64,000 nucleotides of DNA. Source: Theocolax elegans (Eukaryota > Arthropoda > Insecta > Hymenoptera > Cerocephalidae). A model generated the notes under the pieces. The model ran no database searches, was not told where the DNA came from, and was given only the letters and a program-made list of their open reading frames with translations. Every line of letters begins with the position of its first letter. The first letter of the stretch is position 1. Made by a program: the position numbers and the translations under genes. The DNA is taken from assembly GCA_026168455.1 (NCBI GenBank), contig CM047428.1, positions 36,321,255 to 36,385,254 on the forward strand, written 5' to 3'. Shown one piece after another: positions 9,953 through 20,206 of this stretch.

Positions 9953-11294
9953 CACTTAGCAGACGGGTGGCGCAAGTATTATCCGAGTTTATAAGAATAA
10001 ATAAAAGACACTTCCTTGATGGAAGTTTGAAATGTAGAAATAATTTTTTATTTTAGACAATAGATGCGATTTCTGTTTATTTGAATACCAAATATCTTAT
10101 TAAGATATTTACTTTATAGAAAATAATGTAATTTCTATCGAATCAATTGTATATAATAAAATTTAAATATAAGTATTTATTTTTTTTAATTTATTTACTA
10201 TTCAAAAAACTAATCTCACGTCTTTTATTAGACAACATTTAATCACTTAGAAATGTTTACGAAATAAGTTTTAGTTGCAAATAAGTTATATTATGAATTT
10301 TTAACTCTAGATTCAATAACCGTTAGCACACATAATTAAACAGATTGCAAATAAATGCTACACACTTATCATATAAATTTTACTAAAATTTTACATATGA
10401 ACTTATATTATTTTATTTATTTTAATTACATACATTGAAATTTATTTGATTATATAACCTTAAAACTGCTATGTCACAAAAAAATAGATTGGTAAATAAA
10501 ATTTAAAACATTTATTTATTATTATGTAGCGCAAAATACTTGACGATTTTATTTTGATTTCAGTACTTTAATTGCAGTAACTTTCTGCGAATACTGTGAT
10601 CATAGTTTGATTTTATTCTTAGTAATTAAAGTTAAATATTAGATTTACAATGTGGTACAAAATACTTGTCGATTATTCCGCTTCATTTCAGTGCTTTCTA
10701 TTCAAACAACTTTTTAATAACAATTTATCTACTTTTTAATACCAAATTTTAAGTTGATGAACATTTGAAGTTTTTCTAAGTAGAAAAAAAGATAGAAGCA
10801 AGAAATGAAGATATTTATTTTATCATAGTTAACAACTATCATTATACTTGCGTATTCTCACACCTTCGTAGAAGGTGTTATTTCAAAATACTTTCTATTC
10901 ATAAAGCTTGATGTTAGAAATTTAATATAATAAATGATAAGTTTTTGAAATACTTAGGATGAAAATGTAATTTCTGTAAGAGAATAGATTATATTAAACA
11001 GTTTCTAAAAATATATATAAAAGTTTTCACTTAATACATCGTGAACAAATTGTTAGATCGAGTTACGTTAATAAAAACTTGTAATGTAGTAACTAAATAA
11101 TCACAGCTTGGGATTTCCTATATGGCAAGGCAGAAAGCTTTTCATTAAGATTATTAACCAACACATCAAAAAATCATGCTTTTTCTCCTGATTTTTTTGG
11201 TAGGTAAAAATTTTTCTGTAAAATGTACTACAGAAAATATGAATTAATTCATACTAAATAGTATGTAAATACTATTATATTATAATAGGTAAAA

Positions 11295-11832
11295 CTAGTA
11301 ATACCTCGACACAACTAGAATATATGATGTAATATATGACAATGCGTTAAAATGTAAAACAAAGTATAAAATACTAAAACTATGTCGATCTTTTCTTTCA
11401 TTTAAAAGGTCACTTATTTAAACAACAATGTAATTTTAAATTTCTAAATTTCGTTCAATATTGTAAGGTATTTTGGTGCATTTAATTTAACATAATAAAT
11501 TTAATTTTGTATTAGTCGAATATGGTTAAAATAATTTCAAAACAAAAAAGTATGTCTACGAGAAATAAAGTGATCGAAGGCATAAAGTGCAATTTTACTC
11601 CATTCGTAGAGGTTAATAAAATAGAATTTTTAAATGATCAGGGTAACGAACAGAATTATTTCTGTCTTTCAATCCAATCCATTAACAAGTAGAAAGTAAA
11701 AAAATTAACTATAGGACCCAAAATATGTAAAACCTATACGCTTTTACATTCTAGGCACAATCGTTAAGTGCTTCCAAAAAGTAAACGATTGTAATATTTA
11801 AAAGTTACTATAAAAATAAATTTAGCCAAATG
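11295..11832. mobile_element. 538-bp insertion in the right arm, 7-bp TSD
   Basis: The left arm lacks this segment. GGTAAAA flanks it on both sides (11288-11294, 11833-11839), so it is a clean insertion with a 7-bp duplication. It begins CTAGTAATACC and shows no terminal repeats or coding potential. An 8-bp duplication with one mismatch is also possible, which would suit hAT-type elements. Confidence 0.6.
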
Positions 11833-11968
11833 GGTAAAAAATTGACTGAATTTTTCGATTGACTTGTTTACATACATAGTACGTACATATATACATTTTC
11901 AAAAACAATTAGAAGGTAAACAAAAGTTTTTTTTTTGTGATAAACATTTCTTACCTTTAAGATTTGTA

Positions 11969-12424
11969 CGTCCCCTGATAGAAAGTTGACGGTACCATAT
12001 CGTTACGTTAATTATATTATAGCTACTTTTTAGGCACGATCGTTACACGGAAGTGCCTTATATTTTCATCATCGCAAAATATGTGATACCTCAAAAAAGT
12101 ATATATTTTGACATACAAATAAAATTTATGCAACTTAGAACCCATCCAAACCATTCCCTAAAATGTATGTATGGGTGTGTGTATGTATGAAATCCTGTGA
12201 CCAAGATAACTCTGCTAATTTTTAATCGATTGAGCTGAAATTTACAGGGTATATTTGTTATAATTATAGAACTCTGTGGTCCTATTTTCAGATGTATCGC
12301 TCATAAATTGTGGAAGTTATGGAGCGTTTTACAATTTCGTAAAATTGGTTTATGCATATTATCTCCAAAAATACTGTTCTTACGTACATAATGAATTTAG
12401 ACAAAATTTTCGTCTTAAAATTAT
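11969..12424. other. AT-rich spacer
   Basis: A segment at 12020-12055 (TAGGCACGATCGTTACACGG) resembles one at about 11753 inside the insertion. A GTAT/GTGT run lies at 12165-12190. No gene. Confidence 0.4.
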
Positions 12425-12860
12425 AAAACTTTTTCCTATACAACACTTTCTGATTCGAGCAATATTTTTAAAGATACGTACATAAAAACAATGAAAATCA
12501 TTAAAAATCTACAAAATAGCACGTTTTTTTCGTTATAAATTGAAATGTATCATTTTTATATAAAAAGTGTAAATAGACAAAATATTCGTCACAAAATTAC
12601 AAAACTTTTTCCTTTTGTACACTTAACGCTCAAAACAATATTTTCGAAGATAAACATAGAAAATCGGTCAAAATAATGAAAAAAGCACAAAAAAACACAT
12701 ATTTTCGCAATAAAACGAAATGTATTATTTTTACTGAAAAACTTTTAATGAACAAAATGTTCGTATTAAAATAATAAGCCTTTTTTCTATTATACGCTTA
12801 ACGTTCAAAACAATATTTTCGAAGATAAACATAGAAAATCGGTTAAAGTAATCAAAAAAA
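12425..12860. repeat. Diverged tandem repeats, ~177-bp period
   Basis: Units share CAATATTTTCGAAGATAAACATAGAAAATCGG-like cores near 12475, 12652 and 12828. The last two are nearly identical and the first is diverged. AT-rich with no coding. Confidence 0.6.
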
Positions 12861-12915
12861 TATGAAAAAACGTTAAAAATTTGACTTCTATTGTATAATT
12901 ATTGTTGCTGTAATA

Positions 12916-13103
12916 TCATTTTCTATTATCAGTATTTGTTATATGTAAGTCTTTAATATCTTTCTCCGGTTCATCAGTTTCGTCATCAGATAAATTGCTA
13001 CCATCTTGTAAATCTGGTCCAACTATTTCAGAAATATAGTCAAGTGACGCCTTAACCGCCAATTTTTCAGTCTTTCTTGAAGTGTCAAATTTTGTACACC
13101 ATT
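12916..13103 (-). CDS. Possible terminal exon, unknown protein
   Basis: On the minus strand an acceptor-like AATTAATTTTAG (AG at 13105-13104) is followed by about 62 open codons ending in TGA (12916-12918). The translation is protein-like, with a basic start (EWCTKFDTSRKTEK) and an acidic tail (NLSDDETDEPEKD). No family recognised. It could be the last exon of a decayed transposon or host gene. Phase with the candidate exon at 13183-13276 does not match with any donor I can see, so the model is unproven. Confidence 0.3.
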
Positions 13104-13182
13104 CTAAAATTAATTATATTTATGTAAAAAATGAAAAATAAATATCGAAATTATTATCATTGTTACTAAAAATGATTCCTAT

Positions 13183-13276
13183 CTAACATTTTTGTTTTGA
13201 AGGCGTACTTTTTTGAAATTCAGGTACCCAACTAGTATGACTTCATCATTTAAATGCACTACACTTTCATATTCAT
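13183..13276 (-). CDS. Possible exon, unknown protein
   Basis: Minus strand: TATTTTAAAG acceptor, then an open frame (DEYESVVHLNDEVILVGYLN and on) to TAG at 13183. Length and composition are suggestive, but no good donor was found. It lies ~80 bp upstream of the other candidate exon, a usual insect intron length. Confidence 0.2.
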
Positions 13277-13786
13277 CTTTAAAATAAATTATTTATTTTA
13301 CAATTACTTTACAAAAAGTAAAAAATTATTTTCTTTTATGCGATAATAAAAACTTACATTACATTACTTTCGATGTACAAAAGACAATTTAAACAAATGT
13401 TTTATACTCTCCTTCTCCTTCTCCAAAAATGTTTAAGCCATACTTTTCTTTCTAAAACAATAATATATGTATGTATAAAATAATATACCTGTTAATAGAC
13501 AATTACATTGTAATCTATCTTAAGATTTTTTAATAATATATTTTAATATAACAATTTCAAAGTATAAATTTTATTTGTACCGTAAAATGCAATTTCTATC
13601 TAAAAATTCTGAATATATATCTTATGTAGATAAATGCACGTACCACTTTTATAATTTTTCACTGTTTCCACTTAAAAATCTTTATAAAGTCGTGGTCTGA
13701 ATTTTTGTTCTAAACAGTAATTATAAAATCAAAACAGACACTTAAACCCATAACAATATCCTTCACATACATCTTCATAAGCTAGT
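13277..13786. other. AT-rich spacer before the BEL element
   Basis: No feature recognised except the target-site copy GTCCT at its right edge (13787-13791). Confidence 0.4.
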
Positions 13787-13791
13787 GTCCT

Positions 13792-14290
13792 TGTTACGGA
13801 TTCACGGTTTTAAATCTCGCGCGCCCGGACGCAATAAGATTTCGTGCCGCAAGGCGCCGCTCGAGAGAGGTTGCGCTTGCGCACTTCGGTCTCGCGGTTC
13901 GCGCGCGTACGGACTACCGACGCCGTACCTCCCCCTTTTTTTTTCTCTCTCTCTCACGCCATTTTGGGACACATCAACACCGTTTTCACGGAGCTCCTTC
14001 ACCCTTTGTTTTTATCTTCACGGCTCATCGCTCTCCGGCAGATTTTGTTGCTGCAGCTCATCGTGGCCATCGGCTCACCTGTATTATACATCTTAAGGAA
14101 AGTCTCACCAGCTCAACAGGTATAAAGCCGGCCTCTCAACGCGCACGCTGCGGTTACCGCGTGCGATATATATATATACATACATGTACATACGCGCTCG
14201 TAATGTTAATAAACGCAAGATAAATTGATTTTGTGTGGTTTCTTTCACCCCCTATCCTTCCGGCATAAAGTTAATAACGAATTCTCATCA
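13792..14290 (+). repeat. BEL 5' LTR (499 bp)
   Basis: TGTTACGGATT...ATTCTCATCA. Contains a pyrimidine run near 13930, a polyadenylation signal TTAATAAACG at about 14207 and a (TA)n run at 14166-14176 two bases longer than in the 3' copy. Frames inside (13785-14096, 13844-14125) are LTR sequence and recur at 18530-18864, so they are not genes. Confidence 0.95.
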
Positions 14291-14317
14291 TTTGGTCCTT
14301 CGAGCCGGATAGGGGGT
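14291..14317 (+). promoter_or_regulatory. BEL primer-binding site with U5 pairing arm
   Basis: TTTGGTCCTTCGAGCCGG follows the LTR directly. Its complement ends AAGGACCA, as expected for a tRNA 3' end with CCA; the tRNA is not identified. CCGGATAGGGGGT (14305-14317) is complementary to ACCCCCTATCC...CCGG at 14247-14262 in the LTR, so the RNA could fold a stem around the primer site. Confidence 0.7.
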
Positions 14318-14485
14318 ACCCACACCATCAACTACGCAGTGTAGTAATTTTGTGGTTTATGCTCAACAGTGTATATCGGTACAACTGAAGATTGACAGCT
14401 CACCAGACTCATTGATCCAAACTCACCACTTCAAGCTCGCAGCTCACCAATCGCAGCTCAAGGCTGTACAGTCTGCTCACCTGGG

Positions 14486-15994
14486 ATGTCGACCCCCAAC
14501 AGCGAGGCCAAGGCCCCCTCCATCACACCAGAGGATGAGGCAGCTCAACCAGGTCCATCGCTCAACTCCAAATTGTTGCAGGTGCCCTCCAAACCCTCAT
14601 CGAAGGTCAACTCGAGGTCTCCATCTCCCTCAGGATCCGATACCAGCCTCGTCGATGGTGTGCCTACTGAGATACAGCTCAGAATAGCCAGCCAGATGTT
14701 CCGCATGGACATTCTGAGGGATGCTATGGCTCAGTTGGAACAGGCACCGCAACTCTCTGGGAGAGAGCTCGAGACAATCCTCGCTGAAGCCGAGGAGCAG
14801 ATGAAGGAGTTTAATGAGGAGCATAACCTCATAATGCAAAACTGTCCCGCCAGCGTCCAAAGGCTTCCTTATTTCAAGGACAAGGTCAAGCTGAAGGTAT
14901 TACGGTTGCTCTCACTCGTTCGACGGGCAGTAGCCAGGGCTGAATCTCAACTACCTGCACCAACCACCGCTCAACCAGCTCAACAAAGTTCGGTGTCAAA
15001 GAGGCTCCCAGACATCCCGTTACCGACATTCAAGGGAGATTTCGCTGACTGGCCTAAGTTCTGGGACATGTTTGAGAGCTTGATTGTCAAGGATGATTCC
15101 TTAACACCAGTCGTCAAGCTCCATTATCTAAAGGGGTGCTTGCAAGGAGATGCGTCCAAGCTCATCGACAGCTCACCATCCGTAGACGCTTCGTTCGACA
15201 CCGCAGTCACCACCTTGCGAGAGCGCTACGGAAACCCGAGACTGGTGGTGGTGGATCAACTCGATAAGTTCTCCAACCTCCCAACCTTGACACCTCGCTC
15301 ACCTGCTAGCATTAGCAGCATGCTCGCCATTGCTGATGACACACGAAAGACTCTCCAAGCGGCTCAACTTGGTGATTGCATCAACGACGTCTTGATGGTG
15401 CACCAACTGAGGCGGCTCATGGACCGCTCAACTCGAGAGGCTTGGGAAGCTTCCTTGGGAAACTCGCAGGAATACCCCAGTTACGAGAGACTGCGTACTT
15501 TCCTCCGTACGCGCGCCATCACGCTCGAGGCTGCAGACGTGGAATCCTCCAAGGCGACGAGGACTGACTCCAAAAGGCCAGCTCGACCATCTGCAACCGC
15601 TCACACTGCCACCGCTCAACCATCCGCAGTCTCGAAGTCGGAGGCTTTCAACTCCGGCTCAACCGCTCATGGCTGTGATTTTTGCAACGGCCAGCACTTC
15701 GTGGTAGCCTGCGAGAAATTTCGTCAGCTCACCATCGCTCAACGTCGCAAGCACGTAGAGGAGCATCGGCTGTGCTTCAATTGCTTGGGTCGCCACCAAG
15801 CCAAGGCCTGTCGCAGCTCCAAGAGCTGTAGGGAGTGCGGTGGTAAGCATCACACGATGTTACATCAGTTGACCACCTACACCTCGGCCCCGCCTCCCTC
15901 GACTCCACCTCCAACCTCAAGACCAACTGACTGCGATAGACCTGCCTCAACGCGCTCATCGGATGCTTCTCAACCCGGCTCATCTCAACACTAG
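14486..15994 (+). CDS. gag: BEL/Pao gag protein
   Basis: A 502-codon frame. Order: a Ser/Pro-rich start, a helical region, the DUF1759-type segment LPDIPLPTFKGDFADWPKFW near codon 175, then three Cys-rich knuckles near codons 396 (CDFCNGQHFVVAC), 430 (CFNCLGRHQAKAC) and 447 (CRECGGKHHTMLH). This is the gag layout of BEL/Pao. It forms the particle and binds the RNA. The start ATG at 14486 is the first in-frame one after the leader. The frame stops at a TAG (15992-15994), but the same frame stays open for a further 29 codons up to the ATG at 16082 and then through pol. Either the TAG is a CAG-to-TAG mutation or it is a read-through stop. The gene is otherwise intact. Confidence 0.9.
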   Translation: MSTPNSEAKAPSITPEDEAAQPGPSLNSKLLQVPSKPSSKVNSRSPSPSGSDTSLVDGVPTEIQLRIASQMFRMDILRDAMAQLEQAPQLSGRELETILAEAEEQMKEFNEEHNLIMQNCPASVQRLPYFKDKVKLKVLRLLSLVRRAVARAESQLPAPTTAQPAQQSSVSKRLPDIPLPTFKGDFADWPKFWDMFESLIVKDDSLTPVVKLHYLKGCLQGDASKLIDSSPSVDASFDTAVTTLRERYGNPRLVVVDQLDKFSNLPTLTPRSPASISSMLAIADDTRKTLQAAQLGDCINDVLMVHQLRRLMDRSTREAWEASLGNSQEYPSYERLRTFLRTRAITLEAADVESSKATRTDSKRPARPSATAHTATAQPSAVSKSEAFNSGSTAHGCDFCNGQHFVVACEKFRQLTIAQRRKHVEEHRLCFNCLGRHQAKACRSSKSCRECGGKHHTMLHQLTTYTSAPPPSTPPPTSRPTDCDRPASTRSSDASQPGSSQH

Positions 15995-16081
15995 GAGAAT
16001 GGTACAGTCGTCAATGCTCAACATTCCGCTCACGTCAGCTCAACTCTTTTAGGCACTGCTCAAGCTCTTGTTATTACAACT

Positions 16082-17818
16082 ATGTCTGCTCACAAGGTTC
16101 GCCTGCTCATCGACTCCGGGTCGCAACTGTCATTCGTCACTGAACATCTAGTGAACCAATTGCGCCTTGCTCGTTATGCTCATGCCTTGACCATCAAAGG
16201 CATCGGAGGCGCTAAGGCAGCTCAGACCCATGGTGTAACTCGGCTCACCCTACGATCTACTCACTCCACCAAGGAGATAGAGCTCGAAGTTCATATACTT
16301 CCGAAGGTCTCCGCCACGTTACCATCTGCTCCAATTCTTCGTGGGAATTGGCCACACCTGAAGAAGCTACATCTGGCTGATCCAGGATACTGTCAACCTC
16401 AACCTATTGACATAATCGTGGGCGCTGATTTTTACGGGAGTGTAATCGAACCAGACATGATTAAGGCCTCGCCCTCAATGCCGGTGGCTCAATCGTCCAT
16501 CTTTGGTTGGATCGTTCTAGGAAGGGCTCATTCTGCAGGACCTCACAAAATAACCGCTCATCACGTCGCCGCTCAGAAGCATGATGATCTCCAAGAACTG
16601 CTCACAAGATTTTGGACTCAAGAGGAACCACCGCTCGATCTCAATCCACATTTGACTCCAGAGGAGCAAGAGTGCGAGAACCACTTCATCGCCACTCACG
16701 AAAGGGATGTCTCAGGCAGATATGTAGTGCATCTACCACTTAAATTGCCAGCAGAAAAATTGGGCCTCTCCCGCAAGACAGCATCACAATGCCTGAAGCG
16801 CATCACTCGGCGATGCAAACTCCAACCTACGTACGGCCGTCTCTACAACGACTTCCTCGAAGAGTACGAAAAACTCGGACACATGGTTCGCATCTCAAGC
16901 AATCATCAGCCCGCTCAACCGCATTTCTACTTACCACATCACGGCGTCCTCAAGCCGAGCAGCACCACCACCAAGCTGCGGGTGGTATTTAACGGTTCCA
17001 GTCTCACCTCATCAGGCAAATCGCTCAACGACATCTTGCACACGGGAGCTAATTTGCTGCCAAACATCGTAGACGTACTCACATGGATCCGTCTTCCTCG
17101 TCACCTCTTTGCCACGGATATTGTCAAAATGTATCGACAGGTGAAGGTGCATCCGGATGATTGGCCGCTGCAACAAATCCTTTGGCATGGAGATGACGAC
17201 GAAGAGATTACGTTTCAACTGACGACTCTCACGTATGGCACAAAACCTGCAGGCTTCCTAGCCACGAGAGCCCTGCTGCAATTGGTCCAAGATGAAGGTT
17301 ACAAATTCCCGCTCGCTGTGCAATCGCTCACTGAGGGTCGCTACGTCGACGATATCTTCGGCGGAGCAGACACTGTCGACATCCTCATCAACACCGCTCA
17401 TCAACTGACATCTCTCTGCAAGGCGGGCGGCTTTCCATTATCAAAGTGGCACGCTACTCATCCGGATCTTCTCAAAGCCGTCGCGCAATACCCTCTCGAC
17501 AGCTCCATCACATTTGACGACTGTGAAACCAAACTTCTCGGATTACATTGGATTCCTCACGAAGACAAGTTCACGTTCTCCTCATCACTCAAGGATGCAG
17601 CTCAAACTCTGACGAAACGCACGCTACTCTCGGAGATTGCCAAAATCTTTGATCCGCTCGGATTCGCTTCTCCAGTTACTGTGCGAGCAAAGGTCCTTAT
17701 CCAAGATTTGTGGTCCGTCAAACTTGGATTCGATGACCCAATTCCAACTCATCTCACGCTCAAATGGATTGCAATCAGAGACGACCTCAAAGCTCTCAAC
17801 GTTCGTCGGGGCCGATAA
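16082..17818 (+). pseudogene. pol: BEL/Pao pol: protease and reverse transcriptase
   Basis: A 578-codon frame in phase with gag. It begins within the aspartic protease (LLIDSGSQLSFVT, catalytic DSG near codon 10), followed by a linker and a full RT palm: VVFNGSS, NDILHTGANLLPN, FATDIVKMYRQV and the YVDDIF catalytic box near codons 420-424. It ends with ...FDPLGFASPVTVRAK, the RT/RNase H connection. RT copies the element RNA to cDNA. The frame ends artificially at 17816-17818, where a deletion near 17797 joins RT to a late integrase segment in another frame. RNase H is missing. The ATG at 16082 is probably not a real start; the natural product would be a gag-pol fusion. Confidence 0.9.
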
Positions 17819-18494
17819 GGAAATTCGGAAGCTCTTTACGGCCAGCTCATCCGAAAACCAACTTATCCGCTCCATGGCTCAAAGGGATGGGCTCAAGTGG
17901 CATTTCAACCCTCCTGCATCTCCACACATGGGTGGTAAGTGGGAAGCCCTCATCAAATCCGTCAAATTTCATCTACGACGGACGGTTGGAGACGCCTTGC
18001 TCACATTCGAAGAGTATTACACTCTTCTTACGCAAATTGAATCCGTACTCAACTCTCGTCCTCTCGAACCGCTCAGTGATGATCCTGATGACGTTGAAGC
18101 ACTCACTCCTGGACACTTTATTATCGGGGCACCACTCAACTCACTTCCAGAGCCTTCTATCATCGAACTGCAGTCGTCTAGATTGAAAAATTGGCAGCTC
18201 ATCCAACAACGCCTGCAGTGCTTCTGGAAAAATTGGTCCGCTCACTACCTACATCGACTCCAAACCATATCGAAATGGCACTACGCTCAAAATGAAATAA
18301 CGCCTGGCAAATTGGTTCTACTCACAGACGAAAGGATGCCGCCTGGAAAATGGCCCATGGCTCGAGTCGTCGATGTACACCCTAGCAAGGATGGACTTAC
18401 TAGGATAGTTACGATCAAGACCTCCACTACAACGCTCACTCGACCAATCGTCAAGCTCGTTCCCTTGCCAGTGCCCCCACTCAACGAGAGGTAA
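17797..18494 (+). pseudogene. BEL/Pao integrase C-terminal part
   Basis: After the deletion point the open frame reads STFVGADKEIRKL (the second part of the integrase core), then WHFNPPASPHMGGKWEAL with the catalytic Glu region, LNSRPLEPLSDDP, and the DUF5641-type tail (GKLVLLTDERMPPGKWPMARV) common to BEL/Pao and related integrases. It stops at 18494, 36 bp before the 3' LTR. The zinc finger and the first catalytic Asp are lost, so it cannot integrate cDNA. The frame runs back to 17637, but upstream of 17797 it is only the wrong frame of RT. Confidence 0.9.
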
Positions 18495-18530
18495 AATCAT
18501 CGACAATCAGCTGTCGATGGCGGGCGGTAA

Positions 18531-19027
18531 TGTTACGGATTCACGGTTTTAAATCTCGCGCGCCCGGACGCAATAAGATTTCGTGCCGCAAGGCGCCGCT
18601 CGAGAGAGGTTGCGCTTGCGCACTTCGGTCTCGCGGTTCGCGCGCGTACGGACTACCGACGCCGTACCTCCCCCTTTTTTTTTCTCTCTCTCTCACGCCA
18701 TTTTGGGACACATCAACACCGTTTTCACGGAGCTCCTTCACCCTTTGTTTTTATCTTCACGGCTCATCGCTCTCCGGCAGATTTTGTTGCTGCAGCTCAT
18801 CGTGGCCATCGGCTCACCTGTATTATACATCTTAAGGAAAGTCTCACCAGCTCAACAGGTATAAAGCCGGCCTCTCAACGCGCACGCTGCGGTTACCGCG
18901 TGCGATATATATATACATACATGTACATACGCGCTCGTAATGTTAATAAACGCAAGATAAATTGATTTTGTGTGGTTTCTTTCACCCCCTATCCTTCCGG
19001 CATAAAGTTAATAACGAATTCTCATCA
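18531..19027 (+). repeat. BEL 3' LTR (497 bp)
   Basis: Near-identical to 13792-14290, two bases shorter in the TA run. Preceded by a purine-rich GATGGCGGGCGGTAA that can serve as polypurine tract. Followed by the target duplication GTCCT. Confidence 0.95.
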
Positions 19028-19032
19028 GTCCT

Positions 19033-19655
19033 AAACTCTTTGTACATAGTGCAATTGAAATTCTCCTTTAAGAAAAATGATCAAAATTGGAAGAGTGTGT
19101 TCACCTCTTGTAACTTCCCTATACCAAGTTGTTTACGCTCTGAAATAAAAAGAGATTCCATGAATTCTAAAGTGAATGACTTTATGTAAATTTTATAAAT
19201 AATGAATATAACAATATGATTAATATCAACATGATTTCTTTAGCTAAGAAAAGAAAACATATTATAATAATCATCATCACATCAAGAATTTATAACTTAC
19301 AAGGGGAGTACATGACCTTCGGGAAACGGATCTCATCCTAACTTTGGTATGTCTTTTATAATATGAAAATATGAAGAAAGCCAAGTTATCTCTTGCCAAT
19401 GGCCACTTTTACGGAAGTTATTCGACATCCAATAATAATAGCAGTAAAAATTACTTCTAATTCGGTCGCTTATAACTCGGAAACAAATAAAGATAAACAA
19501 TCGAACCAAAAACCAGAAGAAAGTTGAGTTATGGTTTGAAAAAAAAGAAGCTCAAATTGTTTAATTTGAAGCAAACTTATGAAGAAAATTAGAAATTGAA
19601 GACTATTAGGCCAAAATTTAATATGAAAAATTTATTGTTTCTTTTATATTAAGAT
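19033..19655. other. Spacer with recurrent GGGAAACGGAT motif
   Basis: No gene. 19301-19377 (AAGGGGAGTACATGACCTTC, then GGGAAACGGATC and ATGAAGAAAGCC) is related to 26600-26690 and 50442-50530; see findings. Confidence 0.4.
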
Positions 19656-19660
19656 TTATA

Positions 19661-19894
19661 TTAAGATTTCTTAGTTCTAAGTATTATTATTGCGCTGACT
19701 TTTAATTTTAATTTATGTGGAGGAAGTCCATTAGGTGTTAGTGAATTAAAAAATTCTATAGGTAACATAACGTCTAGATTTTCTCCATTGTCATCTTCTG
19801 CTGTATCAATACTCAAATATTCAACTGTTGGCCCTTCCATTATAGTTAACATTTTATTATTAATTTCAATAACATCGCGATTTGTAGGAGCCAA
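19661..19894 (-). pseudogene. Helitron 1 helicase, C-terminal piece
   Basis: A 77-codon frame with ILAPTNRDVIEIN-type start, EYLSIDTAEDD and FNSLTPNGLPPHKLKLK, the conserved Pif1/Helitron helicase segment between motifs IV and V. The end (IIILRTKKS) has lost the expected NL...GLCNGTR motif. Upstream frames to about 20200 are shifted relics of the same domain (RQTLPVVR at about 20190). Confidence 0.75.
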
Positions 19895-20206
19895 TATAAC
19901 TTTATCAATTATATTATTATTGGCATTTAATTTTATTTCATTACCAATGTTTCTTTAATGATGTCATTTTCATTTGCTATTATATCAACAGGAATTTCAA
20001 GCAAATCATTTTCTTCTTCAAATATATTAGTATGTTTTCCTTCGCCTACATCTAATACCTATTGTCTGCATATATTATCATTATGGCATATACGAAAATT
20101 TTCAGTTAAAACCATGCGTATAAAATTTGTCCATAAATAACTATTTTTAACCGAATTTTCTATAACTTCAGTACGACTGACATGTCGGACAACAGGTAAT
20201 GTTTGC

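Larger units (their letters stand above)
7387..11968. repeat. Giant inverted duplication (~2-kb arms)
   Basis: Sequence from 7387 to about 9535 returns inverted from about 9953 to 11968 at high identity with small indels, judged by eye along several stretches. Outer ends match as ACGTACAAATC (left) and GATTTGTACGT (right). The inner border lies at the CGTCTGCTAAGTG / CACTTAGCAGACG pair, around a ~417-bp spacer. Both arms carry later insertions (7760-8489 and 11295-11832). No transposase frame is visible. It is either a non-autonomous element with extremely long terminal inverted repeats or a local inverted duplication. Confidence 0.8.
13792..19027 (+). mobile_element. BEL/Pao LTR retrotransposon, young, internally deleted
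   Basis: Two near-identical LTRs, a primer-binding site, gag with zinc knuckles, protease, RT and a late integrase part, flanked by the 5-bp duplication GTCCT (13787-13791 and 19028-19032), the usual BEL/Pao size. The LTRs differ visibly only in a TA-dinucleotide run, so the insertion is recent. The internal region is about 4.2 kb instead of the more usual 5-6 kb, because RNase H and most of integrase are gone. The copy cannot move on its own but keeps all cis signals. The coding region is notably GC-rich and full of GCTCA/CTCAA motifs, unlike its AT-rich neighbours. Confidence 0.9.

Noticed and set aside
13785..14125. Frames of 103 and 93 codons, repeated at 18530-18864
   Set aside because: They lie entirely in the BEL LTRs; their duplication is the LTR pair.
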